Assembly (NCBI GenBank): GCA_046498285.1
Contig: JAWOBA010000249.1
Span: 1 to 12,918 of the forward strand
Direction: 5' to 3'
Origin: B33-G16 sp046498285
GTDB lineage: Bacteria > Desulfobacterota > DSM-4660 > Desulfatiglandales > B25-G16
Length of the DNA: 12,918 bases
The position numbers were made by a program, and so were the translations under genes. Below, piece after piece: positions 1 through 7,542 of the stretch; the first letter of the stretch is position 1, and each line of letters opens with the position of its first letter. Below the pieces are notes generated by a model that had not been told where the DNA came from, searched no databases, and saw nothing but the letters and a program-made list of their open reading frames with translations.

Positions 1-1
1 T

Positions 2-207
2 GTACTGTTGTGCTGGTTGGCGCTCCTGTTGGTGCGTATTGCCGAGACGAAAACCGATCTCAGTTGGCCCGGGATCCGCAGACAGACGCAGCAGCTTCAT
101 CTTGGAGGATTTTTGAATAAAAAAGCCGTGTTCTGAGGCATACCGAACCCGTTGAAGATCAACACAACATACTGAGAAAACTGAAAGTGAAACTCCCCGC
201 CTTGTAG
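2..207 (+). pseudogene. IS1634-like transposase, C-terminal fragment, frameshifted
   Basis: Reading from base 2 gives a hydrophobic stretch, LLCWLALLLVRIAETKTDLSW, then basic residues and HLGGF, ending at a TGA (134-136). The text resumes one frame over as SRVLRHTEPVEDQHNILRKL and ends at TAG (205-207). A hydrophobic helix, a TxLSWP-like stretch, an RVLxRTEP motif and a final ILRKLK tail is the order I recall for the C-terminus of IS1634-family (IS4 superfamily) DDE transposases. The two frames meet at a run of six A (119-124); one more A would restore a single frame. The 5' part lies outside the window. The gene converges on the lipoprotein gene, and its stop sits inside a hairpin. The family call rests on remembered motifs, not a search. 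Confidence 0.6.
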
Positions 208-221
208 GAGGGGAGTTTCAC
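187..221. terminator. Perfect 12-bp hairpin between convergent genes
   Basis: GTGAAACTCCCC (187-198) is the exact reverse complement of GGGGAGTTTCAC (210-221), with an 11-nt loop. The transposase fragment stops at 207 on the plus strand and the lipoprotein gene stops at 218 on the minus strand, so the hairpin lies where both transcripts end. A bidirectional terminator is the simplest reading. There is no T-run on either side, so an IS terminal structure is an alternative. Confidence 0.5.
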
Positions 222-1309
222 TGGCGGAATGGCGGAATAATTTGAATCTGTCCTATATCCATGATGAGAAACCGGGAAGGATCAAGACTTTTTTCCTTTA
301 TTATTCTTGTAAGTTCAAGAGCAGGATATCCGGGGGGATTATCACCAAGCTTGAAGGTTCCCCATTGGGTTGGAATGAAATACTGTGCGCCTAGGTCCCT
401 GAAGGCATTAACGGCCTCATGCGCATTCATATGCGCATAATGCATGAACCAACGGGGGTGGTAGGCAGTGAGGGGAATGAGAGCATAGTCGATGTTCTGA
501 AAGCGCCTGCCTATTTCCCTGTAGCCGACAAAATAGCCGCTGTCCCCGCCAACATAGATTGTTGTCTCGGGGGTGATCAACATATAACTTGCCCACAGTG
601 TGCTGTTAATGCCCTGCCCAATACGCCGGGACCAGTGCTGTGCCGGAAGACAGACAAGTTTTACATCTTCTTTGAGATCAATGCTTTCCCACCAGTCAAG
701 TTCCCTTACATCATGATTGTGAATGGACGCAACATACTCCTTGAGACCTCGAGGCACAAATATACAGGATTGATCGGGCAAAGAACCGATGCTCTTCACA
801 TCCAAGTGGTCGTAATGGTTATGGGTAATGATTACGTTCACGCTATCCGTAAGCTCCGTAAGCTCATTCACGTTAATAGCCGGTGGGGTAAGCCGCTTAG
901 GAATCAATGCTCTTTTCGAAAATATGGGGTCAGTCAGCCAGTATTGCCCATGGATTCGCATGAGGAAGGTATTGTGCCCAACCCAGCTGATGAAATTCAC
1001 ATCAGGGAGGGATTTGATCCGATCAATCAGGTGAGAAACAAGAGTCGCTTTGAATGACCTTTCTTCATCTGTATAGGTGTCCTTTCTTGACAATCTCCAT
1101 TTCAAAAACTCCCAGAATCTTCCCTGTTCTGCGGGCATCCATGGATTGAAGTATTTTCCGTCTTTGAAATGGGTTGCATAGAGGTTTTCAATACGTTGTT
1201 TCTCTACATCCTTGCGCCACTGTGCTTCATCGAAATGAACAGAACTTCTCCCACAGGACGATAGTACCATAGTAAAAAATATGATCAGTATATAGTTCCG
1301 TAGATTCAT
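218..1309 (-). CDS. MBL-fold metallo-hydrolase lipoprotein, NAPE-PLD/RomA-like
   Basis: This 363-residue protein starts with a hydrophobic signal ending in LSSC, so Cys19 is the likely lipidation site and the mature protein should be membrane-anchored outside the cytoplasm. Visible metal ligands are HNHYDH (His163, His165, Asp167, His168), His225 in PAQHWSRR, Asp256 in GGDSGY and His293 in YAHMNAHEA. The order and the sequence around them match the metallo-beta-lactamase fold branch containing NAPE-hydrolysing phospholipase D and bacterial RomA-like proteins, which typically bind two zinc ions and often cleave phosphodiesters. The substrate here is unknown. An AAGG about 12 nt upstream of the ATG is a weak ribosome site, but the signal peptide supports this start. 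The last residues (PPFRQ) are encoded by a tandem GGCGGAAT repeat beside the IS hairpin, so the C-terminus may have been altered by the insertion. Confidence 0.85.
   Translation of the reverse strand: MNLRNYILIIFFTMVLSSCGRSSVHFDEAQWRKDVEKQRIENLYATHFKDGKYFNPWMPAEQGRFWEFLKWRLSRKDTYTDEERSFKATLVSHLIDRIKSLPDVNFISWVGHNTFLMRIHGQYWLTDPIFSKRALIPKRLTPPAINVNELTELTDSVNVIITHNHYDHLDVKSIGSLPDQSCIFVPRGLKEYVASIHNHDVRELDWWESIDLKEDVKLVCLPAQHWSRRIGQGINSTLWASYMLITPETTIYVGGDSGYFVGYREIGRRFQNIDYALIPLTAYHPRWFMHYAHMNAHEAVNAFRDLGAQYFIPTQWGTFKLGDNPPGYPALELTRIIKEKSLDPSRFLIMDIGQIQIIPPFRQ
223..238. repeat. Tandem 8-bp repeat GGCGGAAT x2
   Basis: GGCGGAAT occurs twice back to back (223-230 and 231-238), directly beside the hairpin that closes the IS fragment and within the last codons of the lipoprotein gene. 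It could be a short slippage duplication or a trace of the insertion. It is too short to decide. Confidence 0.4.
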
Positions 1310-1661
1310 CCGTGTTAGGCCTTAATATTTAATTTTTGAACTAGAATAATTTTGCTGTTCCAAATCAAGGATACGTATTTTTTTTCCGGCCAAGCACGGG
1401 ATGTGACTTTTAAAAGAAATAGTGCATTGGCTTATTACGATCAACTTTCAGGGTAATTGGTAATAGGTCAAAATCTAGGCCGGTGCCAAATTTTTAAAAG
1501 AGTCATGAGCATCGAGGAAAATTTCATGATTTACATCCTGATTTCAGATTAAATTTACCCATTTCTGCTTAAAGCTGTTTTGGTAAAAGTGGCTGCTGTA
1601 AAAAGGAATCAACGCACTCATTATCCGTAATGCCGATCGAGCTCTGTGGGCAAGTTCATGA

Positions 1662-1776
1662 CGCCACGTAGTCTCTCCGGTTTGCTTAGCAAAGGGACGG
1701 ACTGAGTGGCGCAATATCCCGACCGCAAAAGGCATAGATGAAAGCCGTAACTTTCTGTGGTCACGGCAAAGCCTTT
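1662..1776. ncRNA. Candidate structured RNA: two nested stem-loops
   Basis: First domain: CGCCAC (1662-1667) pairs with GTGGCG (1706-1711), AGTC (1670-1673) with GACT (1700-1703), TCC (1676-1678) with GGA (1695-1697), and TTTGC (1681-1685) with GCAAA (1689-1693). Second domain: AAAGGC (1728-1733) pairs with GCCTTT (1771-1776), enclosing GCCGT (1744-1748) and ACGGC (1763-1767). Both domains have perfect outer and inner stems, which is more than expected by chance in 115 bases. The strand cannot be told from pairing alone. I do not recognise the class; a decayed ribozyme, an intron fragment or an IS-linked RNA are all possible. Confidence 0.3.
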
Positions 1777-1848
1777 CCTCTACTGACTCAAGGGAAGTTA
1801 AGCGATTTTAGCCTCAACGCCACTTTAATCCCCTGGTGTATAATTCTC

Positions 1849-1862
1849 CGAAGCTCGCTTCG
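1849..1862. repeat. 14-base palindrome beside the structured patch
   Basis: CGAAGCTCGCTTCG folds as CGAAG and CTTCG around a 4-nt loop. It lies about 70 bases past the second stem-loop and may be a third helix of the same element or a separate short repeat. Confidence 0.35.
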
Positions 1863-1967
1863 ATTCCTTATAATTTTATGTAAAGTCGATACACTGTAAC
1901 TTGTTGCGAGATAATTCATTTATCTTAACAGTTTTACCAGTTTTTCAAATTAATAAAAAAATGTGGC

Positions 1968-3737
1968 TTATACAGGCCAGAAAAACAAAATCAGAGGGAC
2001 ACCAATTACTACAATAATCAGCTCCAACAGCAGTCCCATTCGCAAGTAGTCAGTAAATTTGTATCCACCAGGCCCCATCACTAGTGTGTTGGATTGATGA
2101 CCTATGGGAGTGAGAAATGCGCTTGATCCTCCAATTGCAACAGCCATAAGGAATGGATCGATAGAAAAGCCCATTCCTTCAGCCACATTCATAGCAATCG
2201 GAGCCATTAATACTACTGTCGAAGCATTGTTTATTATATCAGATAGAAACATGGTAATAATAAGGATAAGAGCCATCATAGACCAGGAGGGCAAGCTGTT
2301 TCCTAAGTCTATAAAAATTGTTGCAATACGATCAGCACCTCCTGATGCTTCCAATGCTTCACCCACAGGCAACATGGCGCCCAAAAGCACAATCACAGGC
2401 CAATCAATGCTATTGTACATTTCTTTAAGGGGCAAAACACCGGTTAGCACTACTCCCATTGCTACCAATGGAAAGGCAATGTGTACGGGAAGCAAACCGG
2501 CTATAATCAGTACAATAGAAGCGATAAAAAGAGTGAGGGATAGTGCTATTTTCTTTTCAAAACCTATCCTTAGCCCACGTTGTGCCAACGGAAGACATCC
2601 CATAGATCTAATGGCTTCGTCAATTGTTTGGGTACGCCCATGAATCATAATTACATCGCCGGTGCGGAAAACCACATGGTCGAGCCGGTTGTGGATTCTT
2701 TTTTCCCTGCGTGAAACTGCCAGCAGGTTAACTCCATAACGACTTCGCATTTTTAAACCCGATGTTGTTTGCCCTATAAGCGGAGAGTCGGCCATAACGA
2801 TTGCTTCGGTGATAGCAATGTTTTTGGAGCCAACTGCATCCTTCCGAAATTTTTTACTGCCTGCCAGCTCCACTCCGGTGTCGTCGACAAATGATTTTAA
2901 GGCCTCGGTATCACTTTCTAGGATAATGATATCAGCATTGAGCAATTCCTCGTCATCATCGGGGGCGTGTATTCGTTTATTTTTACGCACTAAACCCAAA
3001 ATCTGTACATCAGCCTTTGAGATTTTATTCAATTCTCCGATACTCATGCCGCACACCTTTGATTTTTTTATCACTTTTACCTCTGTGATATAATCATCAA
3101 TCTTAAAAGATTCACACTGCGATTTTTGGGCTGTTCGCTTTGGCAGTAATCGCCATCCCAGGAGAGTTATAAACAAAATGCCAACAAAAGTTAGTCCTGA
3201 ACCAACAGGTGCAAAAGCGAACATGCCGAAGGGCTCTCCTATTTCATCTGCTCTCAGTGTGGCTATGATAATATTTGGCGGTGTCCCTATCAATGTTGTC
3301 ATACCGCCCAAAAGTGAAGCGAAGGCGATGGGCATAAGCAGATAAGAGGGAGGATTACCACTTTTCTTTGCTATATTAAGGGCAACAGGCATGAGTATGG
3401 CCAAAGCCCCGACATTATTCATAAAGGCCGATGCTATGGCAACAAGCAGGGAGAGGGTGAGAATCTGAATTGTGAGATTATTGCCGACCCTTGTAACCCA
3501 TTTACCGAAAATATCAATCAGTCCCGAATTTTCAAGGGCTGCACCAATAATCAATACCGCGGCTACTGTAATTACCGCGGGGTGTCCAAAGCCTGAAAAG
3601 GCTTTTTCTGCAGGAATTATTCCCAGCACTACAAGTGTTAAAAGAGCAAAAAGCGCTACTAAATCATGACGAAACCTTCCCCATAGGAATAATACAAACA
3701 CTAAAAGAATGGTGATATAAATATAAATATAAGCCAT
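1968..3737 (-). CDS. SLC13-family permease with two RCK_C (TrkA-C) domains
   Basis: This 589-residue polytopic membrane protein belongs to the divalent-anion:sodium symporter (SLC13/CitT/ArsB-like) group. The first membrane half (about 1-195) contains GFGHPAVITVAA and the substrate-site signature GGMTTLIGTPPN (about 144-155). A soluble insert (about 215-380) reads as two tandem RCK_C domains, with GLVRKNKRI and LLAVSRREKRI segments. The second membrane half (about 390-589) holds SSAFLTPIGHQSN (538-550), the family's C-terminal signature. Length and order fit full-length family members. Typical substrates are sulfate, dicarboxylates or similar anions, but the sequence does not say which. The start is the only ATG ahead of the first helix; its ribosome site is poor. 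A promoter with an overlapping dyad lies about 70-100 bases upstream. Confidence 0.9.
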   Translation of the reverse strand: MAYIYIYITILLVFVLFLWGRFRHDLVALFALLTLVVLGIIPAEKAFSGFGHPAVITVAAVLIIGAALENSGLIDIFGKWVTRVGNNLTIQILTLSLLVAIASAFMNNVGALAILMPVALNIAKKSGNPPSYLLMPIAFASLLGGMTTLIGTPPNIIIATLRADEIGEPFGMFAFAPVGSGLTFVGILFITLLGWRLLPKRTAQKSQCESFKIDDYITEVKVIKKSKVCGMSIGELNKISKADVQILGLVRKNKRIHAPDDDEELLNADIIILESDTEALKSFVDDTGVELAGSKKFRKDAVGSKNIAITEAIVMADSPLIGQTTSGLKMRSRYGVNLLAVSRREKRIHNRLDHVVFRTGDVIMIHGRTQTIDEAIRSMGCLPLAQRGLRIGFEKKIALSLTLFIASIVLIIAGLLPVHIAFPLVAMGVVLTGVLPLKEMYNSIDWPVIVLLGAMLPVGEALEASGGADRIATIFIDLGNSLPSWSMMALILIITMFLSDIINNASTVVLMAPIAMNVAEGMGFSIDPFLMAVAIGGSSAFLTPIGHQSNTLVMGPGGYKFTDYLRMGLLLELIIVVIGVPLILFFWPV

Positions 3738-4144
3738 ATAAATATTTATTCATTTCGTGATTTTTCTAGCCCTATAAAACCGCAGTCTGAATGATATCCG
3801 ATAACTATTTATACGTATCCAGTATTTACATTCAATACTGCGTGTCTCATACTTAAATTTGGAGAGTTTTCAGTATACATATGTTAATCAAAACCTCAAC
3901 TGCTTTTTTTATTGCTTGATAAAGAGGGGAATCCTGAGATTTTGTAAGTGTTAAAACACGATGGTGATATTGACCGGTGTTTCACTGATTTATAAACAAT
4001 AGGCGAGGAGGCAAGGTTTTTTAAACCCGGGCATACTTATTTGAAATAGGAAGAAAATTCCAATATCCAAACTCTTACCTTGGATAAAATGTACAGATTT
4101 CGGATCAAAGCAGTTTTCGGTAGGTTGGCGACGTTGATTGAGCT
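3738..4144. other. Intergenic gap between the two permeases
   Basis: This 407-base AT-rich gap separates the permease genes, so they are probably not one tight operon. It holds the promoter-like element described separately. A short minus-strand ORF entering from the permease 3' end (3990-4211) has no domain and overlaps the real gene. Nothing else is visible. Confidence 0.6.
3808..3840 (-). promoter_or_regulatory. Probable promoter with overlapping dyad upstream of permease
   Basis: On the minus strand, TTGAAT (3830-3835) is followed after 16 nt by TATAAA (3808-3813), a fair sigma70-type promoter for the permease that starts at 3737. The -35 box sits inside a 21-bp dyad in which CAGTATT (3820-3826) is the exact reverse complement of AATACTG (3834-3840). 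A regulator bound there would compete with RNA polymerase, so repression is the natural inference. The regulator is not encoded in this window. Confidence 0.45.
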
Positions 4145-5983
4145 CTACAGTCTCCAGAACAGGCTCAGTCCTACGATTAACATAATGAAACACACGAGGG
4201 TCAGTCGCCATCCGATGTGGAAAAAGTCGCGGAACTTATAATTGGCCGGGGCTATCATCATGATGTTGACTGGGTGAGCAATGGGCGTGAGGAATACTGC
4301 CGAGCAGCCAATAGCCGTTGCTACGGCAACGGCCTGCGGATTAGTGTGCAGACTGATCGCTGCACTGATGGTGATAGGCCCTGTGACCAGAGCGGTGACT
4401 TGCCCTCCCATCACCTGCGTGAGTAGAGAGGACAGTACGTATGCGCCGCCAGCCAAACCCAGCGGACCAAGCGGGGTGACGAGGTAAAGCATGCCTTCAC
4501 CGATCATTTGAGCCAGGCCGGTGTGAACCATTGCCAGACTAACGGAATACATGCCGGCGATCAATATAATTACCTGCCAATCAATGGACCGGTAGGCTTC
4601 TTCTATATCCAGCACTCTTGTCAGCATTAGAAACACCGCCCCGGCCAACATGGCTAGGTAAACCGGCAAGCCCAGGATCGATGCCACGATTGCCGCCGCA
4701 AGACCGCTGATTGCCAAGGCGGCCTGAGCGCGCTGTATGGGTTGATCGCTGAGACCTGGCTCCAAGACCATAAAGTTTGGATTATTTCGTAGGTGCTGTA
4801 GGCGGCTGCGTGATCCAATCATCAGTAGTGAGTCACCCAGCATCAGAGGGAGCTCTCCTACGTCGGTTCGATAACTCCGTCCACCACGAAAGAGAGCCAT
4901 TGCCGTCAAATGATACTTGGCGCGGAATTCCAGCTCGCGTAAGGTATGGCCCAGTGCCTCCGAATGAGGCGACGGCATGACCTCAATGAAGAACATGCCG
5001 CGTTTGCTCATGTGTCTGTTGGAATTCTCTCTACGGATTTTCAAACCCGCTTCAGTCAACTCGCTCACACGATCTTCTCGCCCGACGATTTGCAGGATAT
5101 CGTCCGGCTGGATTATCTGCTCCGGTGAAGGGGCAAAGATGGCCTGATGCCCATGCCACATGCCCACAACCGTAAGGCCGAACCGCCTGCCAATCCCGCT
5201 CTCAGACAGACGTTTGTTGGCAAAAGGCGATTCAGGCAGCACCCGGACTTCCCATAGGCGCTCACCTAGTTTATAGTAGTTTTCCAGATCACTACCGGTG
5301 AGGCGGGCCATCATCTGTTCGGGCTCGGGATCACGATCAGGCAGCCATCGCTGGCCAAAGAGGGTGAGAAAAACAATTCCAACTATGGCTATCAGTCCAC
5401 CGATCGGCGTGAAGGCTAGTATGTGAAGCGGAGGCTGGGGTGGATGGGCTGTTGCTAGCAGATTGCTGACAATGATATTGGCCGTCGTAAAGTACGTCGC
5501 CGTTCCGCCCAACAGGCTCCCATAGGCCACTGGAATGAGTAATTTGCTGGGTTTGATGCGGGTGCGGCGAGCGATCTCCATGGCGCTTGGTAGAACCAGG
5601 GCCCCGGCCGCCAGATTATTAATGACCAACGACAACAGCGCGGTTGTGGCTGCCAGCAGCGCGATCAAATGCCGTTCGGAATGGCCGCCGATTTTGAGCA
5701 GATACCGGGCGATCCAGCGCGTCATCCCCGATTTGTCCAGGCCGTGCGTGATGATGAACAGACTCAGCAGCGTCAGGACGACAGGCTGGCTGAGACCTGA
5801 AATTGCTTTGATTGCATCGCCGGATGTGTGGGCCGCACCTAAGATGCTCATTCCCAGAAACTGTGCCGTGCCTAGCACGACAGCTATGAGCAGGGCGGCT
5901 ACATCGATCCGCAAACGATCTAAGCTGACCAGCACCAAAGGAATGGCAACCACGACGATCAAAAAGATTTGCGGTAATGTCAT
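4145..5983 (-). CDS. SLC13-family permease with RCK_C domains, second copy
   Basis: This 612-residue protein has the same architecture as the neighbouring permease: membrane half (about 1-210), soluble insert with two RCK_C-like domains (about 235-400), second membrane half (about 415-612), and the C-terminal signature CSAVFLTPIAHPVN (560-573). Where the neighbour reads GTPPN, this one reads FTTANIIVSN (about 165-174), so the first substrate-site loop differs and the transported anion may differ too. A GGGAGA ribosome site about 10 nt upstream supports the ATG. The gene is visibly more GC-rich than the other permease, so the pair looks like separately acquired paralogues and not a fresh tandem duplication. 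The substrate is unknown. Confidence 0.88.
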   Translation of the reverse strand: MTLPQIFLIVVVAIPLVLVSLDRLRIDVAALLIAVVLGTAQFLGMSILGAAHTSGDAIKAISGLSQPVVLTLLSLFIITHGLDKSGMTRWIARYLLKIGGHSERHLIALLAATTALLSLVINNLAAGALVLPSAMEIARRTRIKPSKLLIPVAYGSLLGGTATYFTTANIIVSNLLATAHPPQPPLHILAFTPIGGLIAIVGIVFLTLFGQRWLPDRDPEPEQMMARLTGSDLENYYKLGERLWEVRVLPESPFANKRLSESGIGRRFGLTVVGMWHGHQAIFAPSPEQIIQPDDILQIVGREDRVSELTEAGLKIRRENSNRHMSKRGMFFIEVMPSPHSEALGHTLRELEFRAKYHLTAMALFRGGRSYRTDVGELPLMLGDSLLMIGSRSRLQHLRNNPNFMVLEPGLSDQPIQRAQAALAISGLAAAIVASILGLPVYLAMLAGAVFLMLTRVLDIEEAYRSIDWQVIILIAGMYSVSLAMVHTGLAQMIGEGMLYLVTPLGPLGLAGGAYVLSSLLTQVMGGQVTALVTGPITISAAISLHTNPQAVAVATAIGCSAVFLTPIAHPVNIMMIAPANYKFRDFFHIGWRLTLVCFIMLIVGLSLFWRL

Positions 5984-6157
5984 CTAAACGATTCTCCCGA
6001 GATCTTGTTGCCCTCGTCTAGGCCTTGTTTGGGTTTGCGGTACAAATTAGTAGGATCCGGTAGGGCAGGGACCTCTGAGCCCCTTATCCCCTAAGAATTC
6101 GCCTTCGCAAGGCTATAGCGCGGCAAACCCTGTGTGATAGTTTCTCATCAAAAGACT

Positions 6158-6176
6158 CAAGCATCTCATTTGCTTG
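6158..6176 (-). terminator. Weak hairpin downstream of nitroreductase
   Basis: CAAGCA (6158-6163) and TGCTTG (6171-6176) form a perfect 6-bp stem with a 7-nt loop about 75 bases past the nitroreductase stop. On the minus strand a short T4 tract follows a few bases later. It may end that transcript, but the signal is weak. Confidence 0.25.
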
Positions 6177-6252
6177 TGCTTGACATATCTCCCTGCCGAC
6201 AGCGACCTATAAAGAGGTTTGCAATCGTACCAGGATGTGTGTGATCTCTTAT

Positions 6253-6915
6253 TCATGCAAATCTTAGGATGTTTTCCACCGGTTCCCTGGTGCTTCTAAA
6301 GAGGCTGGCCGGGGCCTCCGGATGGGGGTAACCCAGTGCTATGCCGATCACGATCTTTTTATCCTCGGGAACGTCAAGGTGCTTCCTGATAATGTCAGGA
6401 AAGTGTATGGATGCAGCCATGTAAATGGTTCCCAATCCCTCTTGAAATGCCAGATAACAGAATGTGGTTCCTATTGAACCGATATCGAGACAGGCGTATG
6501 GCTCATTTAAACGGCCATCAATGATGAAGTACACGATGGTAGGTGCGCCAAAGAATTTGTACATATTCAGGTTATGCTGGAAACGGGCCTCTTTGTCTCC
6601 TCGCTCAATCCCTATTTCGGTGAACAGTGCTTTACCCAAATTAACATATCGCTTCTTGTGAATCTCAGGAAATTCCAGGGGCATTTGGATGTCAGGCAGG
6701 GGCTTCGTTCCCTTTTTGCCCTCTTGTTCAAAGGCGCAGGCCAGGTCCTTTGCTTTATCATTGTCCGCAATCACGATTTCCCATGGCTGGGTATTTCCCC
6801 AGGATGGCGCCCATCGTGCCTTGTCGAAAATTTTTTTGATCACATCCCTTGAAACATGGTTCGGAAGAAATGCTCTAATACTGTGCCGGCCCTCAATTAC
6901 TTCATTGAGTTCCAT
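6253..6915 (-). CDS. Nitroreductase-family flavoprotein
   Basis: This 220-residue oxidoreductase should bind FMN and reduce its substrate with NAD(P)H. Family marks are the N-terminal RHSIRAF (10-16) phosphate-binding segment, PSWGNTQPW (38-45), the mid-protein GSIGTTFCYLAFQEGLGT stretch (146-163) and the C-terminal IGIALGYPHPEAP (190-202). The length is typical. The ATG at 6915 is chosen because a GGAGG (6924-6928) lies 8 nt ahead of it; an in-frame TTG at 6930 overlaps that ribosome site and cannot be the start. The substrate (nitroaromatic, quinone or flavin) cannot be told. A 12-bp inverted repeat lies about 75 bases upstream. Confidence 0.9.
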   Translation of the reverse strand: MELNEVIEGRHSIRAFLPNHVSRDVIKKIFDKARWAPSWGNTQPWEIVIADNDKAKDLACAFEQEGKKGTKPLPDIQMPLEFPEIHKKRYVNLGKALFTEIGIERGDKEARFQHNLNMYKFFGAPTIVYFIIDGRLNEPYACLDIGSIGTTFCYLAFQEGLGTIYMAASIHFPDIIRKHLDVPEDKKIVIGIALGYPHPEAPASLFRSTREPVENILRFA

Positions 6916-6988
6916 GAATTTTTCCTCCAATATAATTATTTTGAAATATCATATGCTATTTTATTTTGCATTTTAGTAATCACGAAGC

Positions 6989-7041
6989 CGATATCCATGA
7001 ACTGGAACAACAATAAAAGGAATGGGAAATCATGGATATCG
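6989..7041. promoter_or_regulatory. Perfect 12-bp inverted repeat upstream of nitroreductase
   Basis: CGATATCCATGA (6989-7000) is the exact reverse complement of TCATGGATATCG (7030-7041), with a 29-nt spacer. The element lies 74-126 bases ahead of the nitroreductase start. It could be a two-site operator for a dimeric regulator, or the ends of a very short mobile element. No promoter boxes could be placed with confidence. Confidence 0.4.
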
Positions 7042-7218
7042 AAGGCCATAGAACTTTTTTTGATTTTTCAACTATGTTGATTGAATATCATCACTGTAAC
7101 CTTTTGTAAAAGAAAAAACATGAAGGTTATGACTTATGCTGGATTGAAGTATCGACTATCCGCCTTTAACCCTAAAGAGTCCCCTTCTCGCTATTCGATC
7201 CGCTGATTTTATGGTTTC

Positions 7219-7467
7219 TTATAACAACCTGAATACACCTTGAAAGCAATCATCACCGACTGCGAGGGATTTTTCAATTGTGAACTCCAATCTATCCCTC
7301 TCCACTCCAAGAAGTGCACAAAAAATTTGCCGGGCCATTTCCATCAGGGCCTCGCCAACTGTTCTGTAAGTATTTTCAATACCAAAAGGACAGTGACATT
7401 ATTCTGTCCAGCGGGCTATACCATCTCGCATTTCTATTCTGGATGGAAGACCTGCTTTGTTGGTCAT
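7219..7467 (-). pseudogene. Remnant of a small cysteine-containing domain protein, one in-frame stop
   Basis: From an ATG at 7467 the minus strand reads MTNKAGLPSRIEMRDGIARW and two more codons, hits TAA (7399-7401), and continues in the same frame for 59 codons to a TAA at 7219-7221. After the stop come CPFGIENTYR, then GEALMEMARQIFCALLG, and an ending EKSLAVGDDCFQGVFRLL. A CPFG-like motif, an amphipathic helix and a late Ser-Leu-Ala-x-Gly-Asp-Asp-Cys motif recall the C-terminal domain of ATC-hydrolase-like or V4R-like proteins. That link is a memory-based guess. One base change would reopen the frame, so decay looks recent. No clear ribosome site precedes the ATG. Confidence 0.35.
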
Positions 7468-7517
7468 ATCAAAAAATGGATAGATTAAAATACAATTGAC
7501 CTCTCCTAAAAAGGATA

Positions 7518-7542
7518 CCCTCCTTCTAAAAAAGAAGGGGGG
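7518..7542. repeat. 10-bp G/C-rich hairpin
   Basis: CCCTCCTTCT (7518-7527) pairs with AGAAGGGGGG (7533-7542), with one G-T wobble and a 5-nt A loop. On the minus strand a T5 tract lies near the stem, so a terminator is possible. It is not next to an intact gene. Confidence 0.3.

Larger units (their letters stand above)
1310..1967. other. Gene-poor gap holding possible structured RNA
   Basis: No convincing protein gene is seen in these 658 bases. The outer parts are AT-rich. A more GC-rich core at about 1600-1865 holds nested stem-loops and a 14-base palindrome, described separately. The minus-strand ORF here (1544-1735) shows no recognisable domain and would be the accidental product of a structured region. 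Confidence 0.6.

Noticed and set aside
419..1057. Long plus-strand ORF of 212 codons
   Set aside because: It lies entirely antisense to the MBL-fold lipoprotein gene, whose metal-binding motifs are unmistakable. The antisense translation has no domain.
1544..1735. Minus-strand ORF of 63 codons
   Set aside because: It overlaps the first nested stem-loop and has no recognised domain or ribosome site. The base pairing explains the sequence better.
1762..1773. Resemblance to the GCAAAGCC core of cyclic-di-GMP-I riboswitches
   Set aside because: CACGGCAAAGCC is close to the conserved core, but the surrounding helices and the tetraloop-receptor arrangement could not be found. No gene on the plus strand lies downstream.
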